From Polymorphobacter_B sp038225475 (GTDB lineage: Bacteria > Pseudomonadota > Alphaproteobacteria > Sphingomonadales > Sphingomonadaceae): a stretch of 64,000 nt of DNA. Positions 25,301 to 33,545 of this stretch are shown here, in pieces (position 1 is the stretch's first letter; every line of letters begins with the position of its first letter). A model generated the notes under the pieces. That model saw nothing but the letters and a program-made list of their open reading frames with translations. It was not told the origin of the DNA and ran no database searches. Location: positions 124,001-188,000 of the forward strand of contig JBBRRA010000001.1 of assembly GCA_038225475.1 (NCBI GenBank). The letters run 5' to 3'. The position numbers and the translations under genes were made by a program.

Positions 25301-26353
25301 ATGGACGTCGATGCGATTTCGCCAGCCTTGCTCGCATGGTACGACATGCATGCGCGCGCGCTGCCGTGGCGCAGCCCGCCGGGCACGCCGCCACCCGATC
25401 CCTACCGGGTCTGGCTGTCGGAGATCATGCTGCAGCAAACCGGCACGCTGGTCGTGGCACGCTATTTCGAGCGGTTTGTCGCGCTGTGGCCGACGGTTGC
25501 AGCCCTTGCGGCGGCCGACGACGCCGATGTGCTGCGCGAATGGGCGGGGCTCGGCTATTATGCCCGCGCGCGCAATTTGATCGCCTGCGCGCGCATCGTC
25601 GCGGCGCAGGGCGGCTTTCCCGATACCGAGCCCGAGTTGCGCCGCCTGCCCGGCATCGGTGCCTATACCGCCGCTGCCGTCGCGGCGATCGCTTTCGGTG
25701 CCCGCGCCGTGGTTGTCGACGGCAATGTCGAGCGCGTGGTGGCGCGGTTGTTCGCAGTCGATGCGCCGCTGCCGGGCGCGAAACCGACGCTGTACGCCGC
25801 CGCCGGGGCGATCACGCCCGCGACGCGCGCCGGTGACCATGCACAGGCGATGATGGACCTTGGCGCCACCGTCTGTACGCCGCGTGCGCCCGATTGCGCG
25901 CGCTGCCCGCTGGCGCGCGCGTGCCAGGGTCGTGCGACCGCGGACCCGGCGCGCTTTCCGGTCAAGCCGCGCCGCGCGGCCAAGCCCGTCCGGCACGGCA
26001 CCGCCTATTGGCTCGAGGTGGCGGGCGCGGTGCTGCTGGTCCGCCGCCCGCCAAGCGGGCTGCTCGGCGGCATGCTCGCGCTGCCCGGCGATGCGTGGGA
26101 CGGTACCGATGCGCCGCCCAGCGCGGGCGACTGGCAGCACGTCGGCATCGTGCGGCATGTGTTTACGCATTTCGACCTGCGCCTGCGCGTATTTGCGTTG
26201 CGCCTCGAGGCGCGGCCCGCGCTCATGGGTGAATGGGTCGCCGTGCGCGATGTGAAGGCGGCCGGCCTGCCGACGCTGTATGCCAAGGCGGCGCTTGCCG
26301 TGGCGCAGTTTCATTGTCATGGCGGCAGCAGCGACATAACGGGAACCCCATGA
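25301..26353 (+). CDS. mutY: A/G-specific adenine DNA glycosylase
   Basis: This 350-residue base-excision repair enzyme removes adenine opposite 8-oxoguanine. The helix-hairpin-helix motif LPGIGAYTAAAVAAIAF ends in the catalytic Asp of VVDGNVERV near residue 140. The [4Fe-4S] loop CTPRAPDCARCPLARAC keeps the C-x6-C-x2-C-x5-C spacing (about residues 192-208). The C-terminal domain, from about residue 235, is the Nudix-like domain that reads 8-oxoG. I chose the ATG at 25301 since it gives the family start. The stop overlaps nudC as ATGA. Confidence 0.95.
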   Translation: MDVDAISPALLAWYDMHARALPWRSPPGTPPPDPYRVWLSEIMLQQTGTLVVARYFERFVALWPTVAALAAADDADVLREWAGLGYYARARNLIACARIVAAQGGFPDTEPELRRLPGIGAYTAAAVAAIAFGARAVVVDGNVERVVARLFAVDAPLPGAKPTLYAAAGAITPATRAGDHAQAMMDLGATVCTPRAPDCARCPLARACQGRATADPARFPVKPRRAAKPVRHGTAYWLEVAGAVLLVRRPPSGLLGGMLALPGDAWDGTDAPPSAGDWQHVGIVRHVFTHFDLRLRVFALRLEARPALMGEWVAVRDVKAAGLPTLYAKAALAVAQFHCHGGSSDITGTP

Positions 26354-27252
26354 GCAGCATCGATCCTTTTCACGGCTGGCGCGTCCCGACAGTGGGTTTC
26401 AGCGGGTCACCGCTCGACCGTGCCGATGTGCTGCGCAACGACACCGCCGCGCTGATCGCGGCGCGCAGCGACCCCCGCGCGCGCTGGCTGCTGTTCGACG
26501 AACTCAAGCCGGTGATGGCGGGTGACGGCGCAACGCTCGACCTCAACTGGCTATACCGCAGCGACCTGCCCGACGACGCGCTGTCGGTGTTCCTTGGGCT
26601 CGACGGCGACGACGCGCCGCGCTTTGCCGCCAGCGGCCCCGCAGGCGAAGTCGACGGCACCGCGACCGATGCGCGCGCTGCGGCGATGCAGCTTGGCGAC
26701 GGCCGCGCGGCGATCATCGCGCACGGCCGGGCGCTGCTCGATTGGCATGCGCGGCACCGGTTTTGCGCCAATTGCGGCGCGCCGACGCGGATCGACAAGG
26801 GCGGCCACGCGCGCCGCTGCGATGCCTGCCACGCCGAACATTTTCCGCGCACCGACCCGGTCGTCATCATGCTGGCGATCAAGGACGACCATGCGCTCGT
26901 CGGTCGCCAGCCGCGCTTCCCGGCGGGGTTCTTTTCGGCGCTCGCGGGGTTTGTCGAGCCCGGCGAGACCATCGAGGAGGCGGTCGCGCGCGAATTGTTC
27001 GAGGAGGCCGGCATCGGCACCCGCGCCGTCCGCTACATCGCCAGCCAGCCGTGGCCGTTCCCATCAAGCCTGATGATCGGCGCGTTTGCCGAAGCCACCG
27101 GGTTCGAGCTGGCGCTCGACGGCGACGAGCTCGAGGCGGCACGCTGGGTCACCCAGGACGAGGTCCGCGCGGCGCTGAACGGCACCGGCGACTGGCTCGC
27201 GCCGCCGCCGCTCGCGATCGCGCACACGCTGCTGCAGGAATGGGTCCGCTAA
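26350..27252 (+). CDS. nudC: NADH pyrophosphatase / RNA decapping hydrolase
   Basis: This 300-residue Nudix enzyme hydrolyses NADH and, in other bacteria, removes NAD caps from RNA. A four-cysteine zinc motif CANC-x15-CDAC is near residue 140. The Nudix box is complete, GFVEPGETIEEAVARELFEE followed by AGI, and the SQPWPFPSSLM motif near residue 235 is specific to NudC. The start ATG at 26350 overlaps the mutY stop by 4 nt. Its 3' end overlaps the convergent GGDEF/EAL gene by 4 nt. Pairing it with mutY joins two repair or nucleotide-cleaning steps in one transcript. Confidence 0.94.
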   Translation: MSSIDPFHGWRVPTVGFSGSPLDRADVLRNDTAALIAARSDPRARWLLFDELKPVMAGDGATLDLNWLYRSDLPDDALSVFLGLDGDDAPRFAASGPAGEVDGTATDARAAAMQLGDGRAAIIAHGRALLDWHARHRFCANCGAPTRIDKGGHARRCDACHAEHFPRTDPVVIMLAIKDDHALVGRQPRFPAGFFSALAGFVEPGETIEEAVARELFEEAGIGTRAVRYIASQPWPFPSSLMIGAFAEATGFELALDGDELEAARWVTQDEVRAALNGTGDWLAPPPLAIAHTLLQEWVR

Positions 27253-29612
27253 CCCACCAGCGCCAGCCGCGGCGAGCGGGTCTGCAACGCCAGTTCGGTC
27301 GCGGCTTCGGGCGACATCGGTCGGCCGAACAGATAGCCCTGCACCTGATTGCAGCCGAGCGCGCGGATCGCCTCGAACTCGGCGCGCGTCTCGGTCCCCT
27401 CGGCGGTGGTCATCATGCCGAGGTTGGCTGCCAGCGCGACGATGGCGCGGATGATCGCCACCGATTCGTTGCCCGATGTGGTTGCCCGCTGGACAAAGCT
27501 GCGATCGATTTTGATCCGGCTGAATTCGGCCTTGTGCAGATAGCCGAGCGATGAATAGCCGGTGCCGAAATCGTCGAGCGCGAAACGCACCCCGATCGCC
27601 TTCAATTCGGCAAGCATCGCCGTTGTCGATGGCTGTTCGTGGAGGAACAGGCTTTCGGTAATCTCGAGCTCGAGGCGTTCGGGCCCGATGCGGTTGTCGG
27701 CGAGCGCGTTGCGGACGATCTGCGCCAGATTGCGGTCGTCGAACTGCGCCGGCGACAGGTTGACCGCGATGCGGATCGCCGCCGGCCAGCGCGCCGCCCA
27801 GCGGCATGCCTCCTCGATCACCCACGCGCCGATCGGCACGATCAGCCGCGTTTCCTCGGCGATCGGGATGAACTTCAACGGCGCAATCGTGCCCAGCGTC
27901 GGGTGGTGCCAGCGTAGCAGCGCCTCGAAGCCGACGATGCGCTCGTCCGATGCCTCGACAACGGGCTGGAACGCCAGCGCCAGTTCACCGCGTTCGAGCG
28001 CGCCGCGCAGGTCGAATTCGAGCGCGCGGCGCTCGTCGGCCTTTTCCTGAATCGCGGGCACGAAGCGGCAGGCATGGCCGCGCCCGGTGCCTTTGACTTC
28101 GTACAGCGCAAGGTCGGCGCTGCGCAGCAACAGGTCGACGCTCGCGCCGTCGGCCGGGCCGATTGCAAAGCCGACGCTGGCGCCGATCGAAACCAGATGC
28201 CCATCGAGTTCGAACGGCAGCGCCAGCGCAGCGACGATTGCGCGCGATGCGGCTTCGGCGGCCTCGGTCGAGCTATGGCTCAACAGCACCGCGAACTCGT
28301 CACCGCCAAGCCGTCCGATATCGGCCTGTTCGCCCAGCGCGCCGCGCAGCCGCGACGCGACTTCGCACAGCAAGGCGTCACCGGCGTGGTGCCCCATCGA
28401 ATCGTTGACCAGCTTGAACCGGTCGAGATCGATGAACAGCAGCGCGCACGCATCGCCCGCCGCCTGCGCCGCGCGCAACGCCGCCGTGATCGTGTCGCGC
28501 AGGAAGCCGCGGTTGGCGAGCCCGGTCAGCGGGTCATAGCGCGCCAGCCGGCTGATTTGGTCCTGCGCCGCGCGAACTTCGGTGACGTCGGCACCGACGC
28601 CGCGATAGCCGGTGAAATGGCCCGTCGCGTCGAGCTTGGGCGTCGCCGACAATTGCCACCAGCGCGTTTCGCCCGCACCGGCCACCGGCACGATACAGTC
28701 GCGGATCGGTCGCCGCGCCGCAAATTGCCGGGTCAATTCGGCGACCGCGCCGACCGACACCGCCCCCAGCCGCGCGTCGCCGAGCATCGCGATCAGCGGT
28801 GTACCGATCAGCCGCTCGCGCGACCGCCCCGCGACTTCGGCCAACCGCGGCGAGACGCGCATCAGCAGCCCGTGCGCATCGATTTCGAACAGCCAGTCGC
28901 TGCCGTTGGTCTCGAACTCGCCGAGCAGCAGCCCGATCACGTCGGACTGTTCGGCGTTTTCGCTTTCGGTCCGCATCCGGTCCATCATTGCAGCCGTGCG
29001 CGCAATGATGCTGCGCGCCATCAGCGCCACCAGCGTGGCAAGCGCCAGCGGCAGCAGACCGTGCAGCACCGGTGTCCCGGCGGGAAGCGCAACCACCGTG
29101 GTCGCTGCGATGATCGTCACCAGCGCGATCCCGGCGGCCGGCATCACGGCGGTGGCAAACGCGCTCGCGACCATCGCGACCATCGCGAACATCACCAGCA
29201 CCGCCTGACCGCCGGCATCGACACGCGCCATCGCCAGCGCCAGCAGCGCCGAGCCGCCGATGCCGAACGCGATGATCTCGACCGTCGCCAGCCAGAACGC
29301 CCGCTGTCCGACTTCGGCCTCGCGGTGGTTGCGGCGGCGGAACCGCCAGCGCATCGCCATCACGACGACCAGCGCGACCGCGCCGCCGCCCGTCAGCGCC
29401 AGCGACCGCGCGCCATCGCAAAGCACCGCCGCCAGCGCCACGGCATTCAGCGCGAGCAAGCCGATGTTGAACGGCACATAGCGGCTTTGCAGCGCCATCT
29501 GCGCGGCGCGCACGCGGCCCCAGAACGCGGCGTCACGCTGCGCAAAGCCGAATATCTGCTGCCAGCCGATCGTCTTGTCGACCACGCTTGGCGGTCGAAA
29601 ACTCGCCGACAT
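27249..29612 (-). CDS. Membrane GGDEF-EAL protein (cyclic-di-GMP turnover)
   Basis: This 787-residue protein has an N-terminal membrane part (residues about 30-190, six hydrophobic segments), a PAS-like sensor (about 215-335), a GGDEF domain and an EAL domain. The GGDEF motif RLGGDEFAVLL is intact, so cyclase activity is possible. The RxxD inhibitory site normally 5 residues upstream is absent (G and A at those positions). EAL residues are intact: EALLRW, LEITES and DDFGTGYSSLGYL, so phosphodiesterase activity is expected too. The ligand of the membrane part is unknown. I chose the ATG at 29612; an upstream start adds only an unconserved stretch. Confidence 0.92.
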   Translation of the reverse strand: MSASFRPPSVVDKTIGWQQIFGFAQRDAAFWGRVRAAQMALQSRYVPFNIGLLALNAVALAAVLCDGARSLALTGGGAVALVVVMAMRWRFRRRNHREAEVGQRAFWLATVEIIAFGIGGSALLALAMARVDAGGQAVLVMFAMVAMVASAFATAVMPAAGIALVTIIAATTVVALPAGTPVLHGLLPLALATLVALMARSIIARTAAMMDRMRTESENAEQSDVIGLLLGEFETNGSDWLFEIDAHGLLMRVSPRLAEVAGRSRERLIGTPLIAMLGDARLGAVSVGAVAELTRQFAARRPIRDCIVPVAGAGETRWWQLSATPKLDATGHFTGYRGVGADVTEVRAAQDQISRLARYDPLTGLANRGFLRDTITAALRAAQAAGDACALLFIDLDRFKLVNDSMGHHAGDALLCEVASRLRGALGEQADIGRLGGDEFAVLLSHSSTEAAEAASRAIVAALALPFELDGHLVSIGASVGFAIGPADGASVDLLLRSADLALYEVKGTGRGHACRFVPAIQEKADERRALEFDLRGALERGELALAFQPVVEASDERIVGFEALLRWHHPTLGTIAPLKFIPIAEETRLIVPIGAWVIEEACRWAARWPAAIRIAVNLSPAQFDDRNLAQIVRNALADNRIGPERLELEITESLFLHEQPSTTAMLAELKAIGVRFALDDFGTGYSSLGYLHKAEFSRIKIDRSFVQRATTSGNESVAIIRAIVALAANLGMMTTAEGTETRAEFEAIRALGCNQVQGYLFGRPMSPEAATELALQTRSPRLALVG

Positions 29613-29675
29613 GCCCGTCTCCCCGGCGACGGGATGTGCCCGCCCCCTCACAGAACGGCGCGGTGTTCAGGAACC

Positions 29676-30569
29676 TTAGCGGCGGCGCGCCTGCAAATAG
29701 GTGCCAAGCAGTCGCACCCATTTAGTGTGGAAGCGCAGCTCGTCGAGCGCCAGAGCGACCCATGCGTCGGTCGGTGCGCCTTCGAAATCGGCATAGAATT
29801 CCGCCGCCGAAAAGCTGCCGTCGCGCAAATAGCTTTCAAGCTTGGTGATGTTGACGCCGTTGGTGGCAAACCCGCCCAGCGCCTTGAACAGCGCGGCAGG
29901 AATGTTGCGCACTTCGAACAGCAGCGACGTCATCACCGGCTGTCCGGCTTCGGGAACCGCCGGATGGCGCGCCAGCACGACAAACCGCGTGGTATTATGA
30001 TCGGCATCCTCGATGCCCTCGGCGATCACGTCGAGGCCGTAAAGCTCGCCGGCCAGCCGCGATCCGACCGCCGCGAGCGCCGGGTCGCGGGTCGCGGCCA
30101 CCAATGCCGCGGCGGCGGCGGTATCGGGATAGGCGCGCGGCGTGATCCCCCAGTCGGCAAGGCGCTTGCGCACCTGCCCCAGCGCCTGCGGATGGCTGAT
30201 CGCATGTCCGATCGCGGCGCGTGCCACCCCGGGCAACCCGAGCAGGCAGTGGCGCACCCGGACGAAATGCTCGCCGGTGATCGACAGCCCCGATTCGGGC
30301 AGCAGGAAGTGGATGTCGGCAACGCGCCCGTGGAGCGAGTTCTCGATCGGGATCATCGCGCAATCGGCGCGGCCGTTCTGCACCGCCTCGATCGCCGCCT
30401 CGAATGAAAAGCACGGCAGCGGCAGCGCATCGGGAAACGCCTCGCGCACCGCCTGATGCGAATAGGCCCCCGGTGCACCCTGAAACGCCACGGCACGCCC
30501 CGGTTCGGCAGCGGCGGCGGCAGTCATCGTGTCGACGAGCGCACGGGCAGGCGGAGCGTAATCATCCAT
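29676..30569 (-). CDS. pheA: Prephenate dehydratase
   Basis: This 297-residue enzyme converts prephenate to phenylpyruvate in phenylalanine synthesis. It opens with VAFQGAPGAYSHQAVREAFPD (periplasmic-binding-protein fold), carries the catalytic NTTRFVVLAR Thr region near residue 180, and ends in an ACT domain with the Phe-binding ESYL motif (residues about 240-247, LESYLRDGSF). Feedback inhibition by Phe is therefore expected. It is a stand-alone dehydratase without fused chorismate mutase. It is divergent from the membrane cytochrome c gene, a neighbour arrangement common in alphaproteobacteria. Confidence 0.95.
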   Translation of the reverse strand: MDDYAPPARALVDTMTAAAAAEPGRAVAFQGAPGAYSHQAVREAFPDALPLPCFSFEAAIEAVQNGRADCAMIPIENSLHGRVADIHFLLPESGLSITGEHFVRVRHCLLGLPGVARAAIGHAISHPQALGQVRKRLADWGITPRAYPDTAAAAALVAATRDPALAAVGSRLAGELYGLDVIAEGIEDADHNTTRFVVLARHPAVPEAGQPVMTSLLFEVRNIPAALFKALGGFATNGVNITKLESYLRDGSFSAAEFYADFEGAPTDAWVALALDELRFHTKWVRLLGTYLQARRR

Positions 30570-30635
30570 GCAGGCGGGTTAGGCGGCGGCGCGCGCCACG
30601 GTCAAGCGCCATGCTGCACTGCGACGATCAATTGC

Positions 30636-30664
30636 TTGCCCCTGTGCACCCCCGCACCTATGGT
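30636..30664 (+). promoter_or_regulatory. Putative promoter of the membrane cytochrome c gene
   Basis: A -35 TTGCCC (30636-30641) and -10 TATGGT (30659-30664) are spaced by 17 nt. Transcription would start about 32 nt ahead of the GTG start codon at 30704. Confidence 0.5.
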
Positions 30665-30703
30665 CCGCGCGATTTCAGAATAGCTACGCGACCGGAGGCG
30701 TTG

Positions 30704-31354
30704 GTGGACAGTTTCGAGTGGAACAAGATTGCGGGTTGGGTGCTGGCGGCGGCCGTCGCCGTGCTCGGCCTCGTGATCGTTACCGGCAAGATCTTTGCGC
30801 CGGTCTTCCCGGCCAAGCCCGGTTATGTCGTACAGGGCGTCGAAGAAGTTGCCGCTGCCGGCCCCGCCGCAGTCGCTGAAAAGCCGATCGAATTCTACCT
30901 CGCCTCGGCCGATGTCGCGAAGGGCGAGGCCGTCTTCAAAAAGTGCGGTGCCTGCCATAATGCGGCCAAGGGCGGTGCAGCCGGCATCGGCCCCAACCTG
31001 TGGGGCGTCATCGGCGGCCCGCACGCGCACATGCCGGGGTTCGGCTATTCGGACGCGATGGCAGCGACGCACGACAAGACGTGGGATTTCACGCAGATCA
31101 ATGCGTGGCTGACCAATCCGAAGGCGTTCATCGTCGGCAACAAGATGAGCTTTGCCGGGATTTCGAAGCCCGAGGAGCGCGCGCAGGTGATCGCCTATCT
31201 CAACACGCAGAGCGACCATCCGCTGCCGCTGCCGCCGGTTCCGGCCGAAGCTGCCGCCGCGCCTGCCGCCGCAGCTGCTCCCGGTGCAGCACCTGCTGCC
31301 GACGCTGCTGCTGCCGCGCCTGCCGACACGAAAAAGCCCGTGACGACGCCGTAA
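30704..31354 (+). CDS. Membrane-anchored class I cytochrome c
   Basis: This 216-residue c-type cytochrome begins with a single transmembrane helix (about residues 9-29) and has one haem motif CGACH at residues 81-85. An axial methionine candidate is in NKMSFAGI near residue 150. It resembles CycM/cytochrome c552, which carries electrons from the bc1 complex to aa3 oxidase. The C-terminal about 45 residues are almost pure Ala and Pro, an extra tail. I chose the GTG at 30704 since GGAGG (30694-30698) is 5 nt upstream and the helix follows at once. It faces pheA across a 134-nt gap. Confidence 0.9.
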   Translation: MDSFEWNKIAGWVLAAAVAVLGLVIVTGKIFAPVFPAKPGYVVQGVEEVAAAGPAAVAEKPIEFYLASADVAKGEAVFKKCGACHNAAKGGAAGIGPNLWGVIGGPHAHMPGFGYSDAMAATHDKTWDFTQINAWLTNPKAFIVGNKMSFAGISKPEERAQVIAYLNTQSDHPLPLPPVPAEAAAAPAAAAAPGAAPAADAAAAAPADTKKPVTTP

Positions 31355-31360
31355 GGCACT

Positions 31361-31388
31361 GCCCTCGCGCCGAGGCGCGAGGGCCTTT
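31361..31388 (+). terminator. Terminator between cytochrome c and the LOG-family gene
   Basis: A perfect 10-bp stem GCCCTCGCGC / GCGCGAGGGC (31361-31370 and 31375-31384) with a 4-nt loop is followed by CTTT. It lies 7 nt beyond the cytochrome stop and just before the convergent gene's end, so it probably stops transcription on the + strand. Confidence 0.8.
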
Positions 31389-32256
31389 ACAGTCCGTAGT
31401 GCGCCACGACGATCGCCCACGCCTCGGCAGCGGTCTCGACGATATGAAATAGCTTGAGGTCGCGGTGCGCGATCGTGCCCTCGTCGGCAAGCGCTTCGAA
31501 ATTGACCACACGCGCCCAGAATTCGCGCCCGAACAGGATGATCGGCAGCGGCTTGACCTTGCCGGTCTGCACCAGCGTCAGCAGCTCGAACAGCTCGTCG
31601 AACGTGCCGAAGCCGCCGGGAAACACCGCGACGGCGCGCGCCCGCATCAGGAAGTGCATCTTGCGCAGCGCGAAATAGTGGAACTGGAACGACAGCCCCG
31701 GAGTGACATAGGGGTTGGGCACCTGTTCGAAAGGCAGCACGATGTTGAGGCCGACCGACGGCGCGCCGACATCGGCCGCCCCGCGGTTTGCCGCCTCCAT
31801 GATCGACGGCCCGCCGCCCGAACACACCACGAACTGCCGCTCGGCAGGCGGGCAACCGTCCTCGCAGCCATGGCGCGACGCCGTTGCGGCCAGCTCGCGC
31901 GCGGCGGCATAATAGCGCGATTTCGCCGCCAGCCGTTCGGCGACCGCGCGGTCCTCGCCCGGTGCGGCGGCGTCGATCAGCGCCTGCACGTCTTCGGGCG
32001 ACGGGATCCGCGCCGATCCATAGAACACGAAGGTCGACGCGATCCCGGCCTCGGTCAGCGCCAGTTCGGCCTTGAGCAGTTCAAGCTGAAACCGCACCGG
32101 CCGCAGGTCGTCGCGGAGCAGGAAGTCATTGTCCTGAAACGCCAGCTTGTACGCCGGATGCTCGGTTTGCGGCACCGACGTCGGGTGCGCGGCGGCCTTG
32201 GCTTCGGCGCGGGCGGTCGGGAACAGGCGGTCGGGAACATCGGCGGGACTGGTCAT
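31387..32256 (-). CDS. LOG-family (TIGR00730-type) Rossmann-fold protein
   Basis: This 289-residue protein is of the LOG family, long mis-annotated as lysine decarboxylase. It has the nucleotide motif GGGPSIMEAANRGA near residue 150 and the family signature PGGFGTFDELFE near residue 220. Some members release cytokinin-type bases from nucleotide monophosphates; others act on ordinary nucleotides. The first about 90 residues, with VFYGSARI, fit the longer bacterial subgroup. I chose the ATG at 32256 for length and because the earlier ATG gives no conserved sequence. It is divergent from serC. Confidence 0.85.
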   Translation of the reverse strand: MTSPADVPDRLFPTARAEAKAAAHPTSVPQTEHPAYKLAFQDNDFLLRDDLRPVRFQLELLKAELALTEAGIASTFVFYGSARIPSPEDVQALIDAAAPGEDRAVAERLAAKSRYYAAARELAATASRHGCEDGCPPAERQFVVCSGGGPSIMEAANRGAADVGAPSVGLNIVLPFEQVPNPYVTPGLSFQFHYFALRKMHFLMRARAVAVFPGGFGTFDELFELLTLVQTGKVKPLPIILFGREFWARVVNFEALADEGTIAHRDLKLFHIVETAAEAWAIVVAHYGL

Positions 32257-32314
32257 GCGCGCTCCGATACACGCCGACATCGCGCTTGACTACGCCGCTG
32301 CAATCTATACCCAC

Positions 32315-32364
32315 GGCGGCGGGCCACGCCGCCCCAACGCGGCGCGAGCTCTCTGTGAGGAGAG
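32315..32364 (+). promoter_or_regulatory. serC 5' leader with two hairpins, candidate serC RNA motif
   Basis: Two hairpins lie just upstream of serC: GGCGGCG/CGCCGCC (32315-32321 with 32327-32333) and CTCTC/GAGAG (32349-32353 with 32360-32364). The second includes part of the GAGGAGAG ribosome-binding site, so it could limit translation. A structured leader of this general kind, the serC motif, is known upstream of alphaproteobacterial serC; I have not matched its consensus base by base. Confidence 0.45.
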
Positions 32365-32367
32365 ACC

Positions 32368-33489
32368 ATGACTAATCGACCGACCACGCGCCCCGCGCGT
32401 GCGCATTTTTCGTCCGGGCCGTGCGCAAAACGTCCAGGCTGGACCCCCGACCAACTCAGCATCGACAGCTTGGGCCGTTCGCACCGGTCGTCGATCGGCA
32501 AGGCACGGCTGCAGCTGGCAATCGACAAGACGCGCGCCGTGCTCGGGGTTCCCGACACGCACCGTATCGGCATCGTCCCTGCGTCGGATACCGGCGCGTA
32601 CGAGATGGCGATGTGGACCATGCTCGGTGCGCGCCCGGTCACGATGATGGCGTGGGAAAGCTTCGGCGAAGGCTGGGTCACCGACGCGGTCAAGCAGCTC
32701 AAGCTCAATGCAACCATCGTCACCGCGCCCTATGGCGAGCTGCCCGATCTGACGCGTATCCACCAGTCGCACGACGTCTGCTTCACCTGGAACGGCACCA
32801 CTTCGGGCGTCCGGGTGCCGAACGGCGACTGGATCCGCGACGACCGCGAGGGGCTGACGCTTTGCGACGCCACCAGCGCGGTGTTCGCGCAGGATCTGCC
32901 GTGGGCAAAGCTCGATGTGACGACCTATAGCTGGCAAAAGGTGCTGGGCGGCGAAGGCGCGCACGGGGTTATCATCCTTGGGCCGCGCGCCGTCGAGCGT
33001 CTCGAAAGCTATACGCCCGCATGGCCGCTGCCGAAGATTTTCCGGCTGACGAGCAAGGGCAAGGTGATCGAGGGGATTTTCAGCGGCGAGACGATCAATA
33101 CGCCGTCGATGCTGGCGGTCGAGGATTATATCGACGCGCTCCACTGGGCCGAAACGGTCGGCGGACTGAGCGAGCTGTTCGCGCGTGCCGATGCCAATGC
33201 CGCAGCACTTGCCCGCTGGGTCGAGGCGACGCCGTGGGTCGCGCATCTGGCCAGCGATCCGGCGACCCGGTCGAACACCAGCGTCTGCCTGACGCTGCCG
33301 GGGGCCGATGCTGCGGTCCCGAAAAAGCTCGCCAGCCTGCTCGAAAAGGAAGGCGTCGCGTTCGACATCGGCGGCTACCGCGACGCGCCGCCGGGGCTGC
33401 GCATCTGGTGCGGCGCAACGGTGGACACATCCGATGTCGTCGCGCTCGGGCCCTGGCTCGACTGGGCCTTTGCGGAAGTGACCGCGTAA
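32368..33489 (+). CDS. serC: Phosphoserine transaminase
   Basis: This 373-residue PLP enzyme makes phosphoserine from phosphohydroxypyruvate in serine synthesis. It begins with the alphaproteobacterial type HFSSGPCAKRPGW near residue 13 and carries the PLP lysine in YSWQKVLGGEGAHG near residue 190. GAGGAGAG precedes the ATG. It is followed after 56 nt by serA, which supplies the substrate by oxidising 3-phosphoglycerate, so the two steps are probably co-transcribed. Confidence 0.95.
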   Translation: MTNRPTTRPARAHFSSGPCAKRPGWTPDQLSIDSLGRSHRSSIGKARLQLAIDKTRAVLGVPDTHRIGIVPASDTGAYEMAMWTMLGARPVTMMAWESFGEGWVTDAVKQLKLNATIVTAPYGELPDLTRIHQSHDVCFTWNGTTSGVRVPNGDWIRDDREGLTLCDATSAVFAQDLPWAKLDVTTYSWQKVLGGEGAHGVIILGPRAVERLESYTPAWPLPKIFRLTSKGKVIEGIFSGETINTPSMLAVEDYIDALHWAETVGGLSELFARADANAAALARWVEATPWVAHLASDPATRSNTSVCLTLPGADAAVPKKLASLLEKEGVAFDIGGYRDAPPGLRIWCGATVDTSDVVALGPWLDWAFAEVTA

Positions 33490-33545
33490 GCCCGTCCCCG
33501 CCCCACCCCCGGCCGCCCGCTTGCAGCGGAGCAGAGGAAAATCCC

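Noticed and set aside
32285..32310. TTGACT and TATACC upstream of serC as a promoter
   Set aside because: The spacer is only 14 nt, too short for a convincing sigma-70 type promoter.
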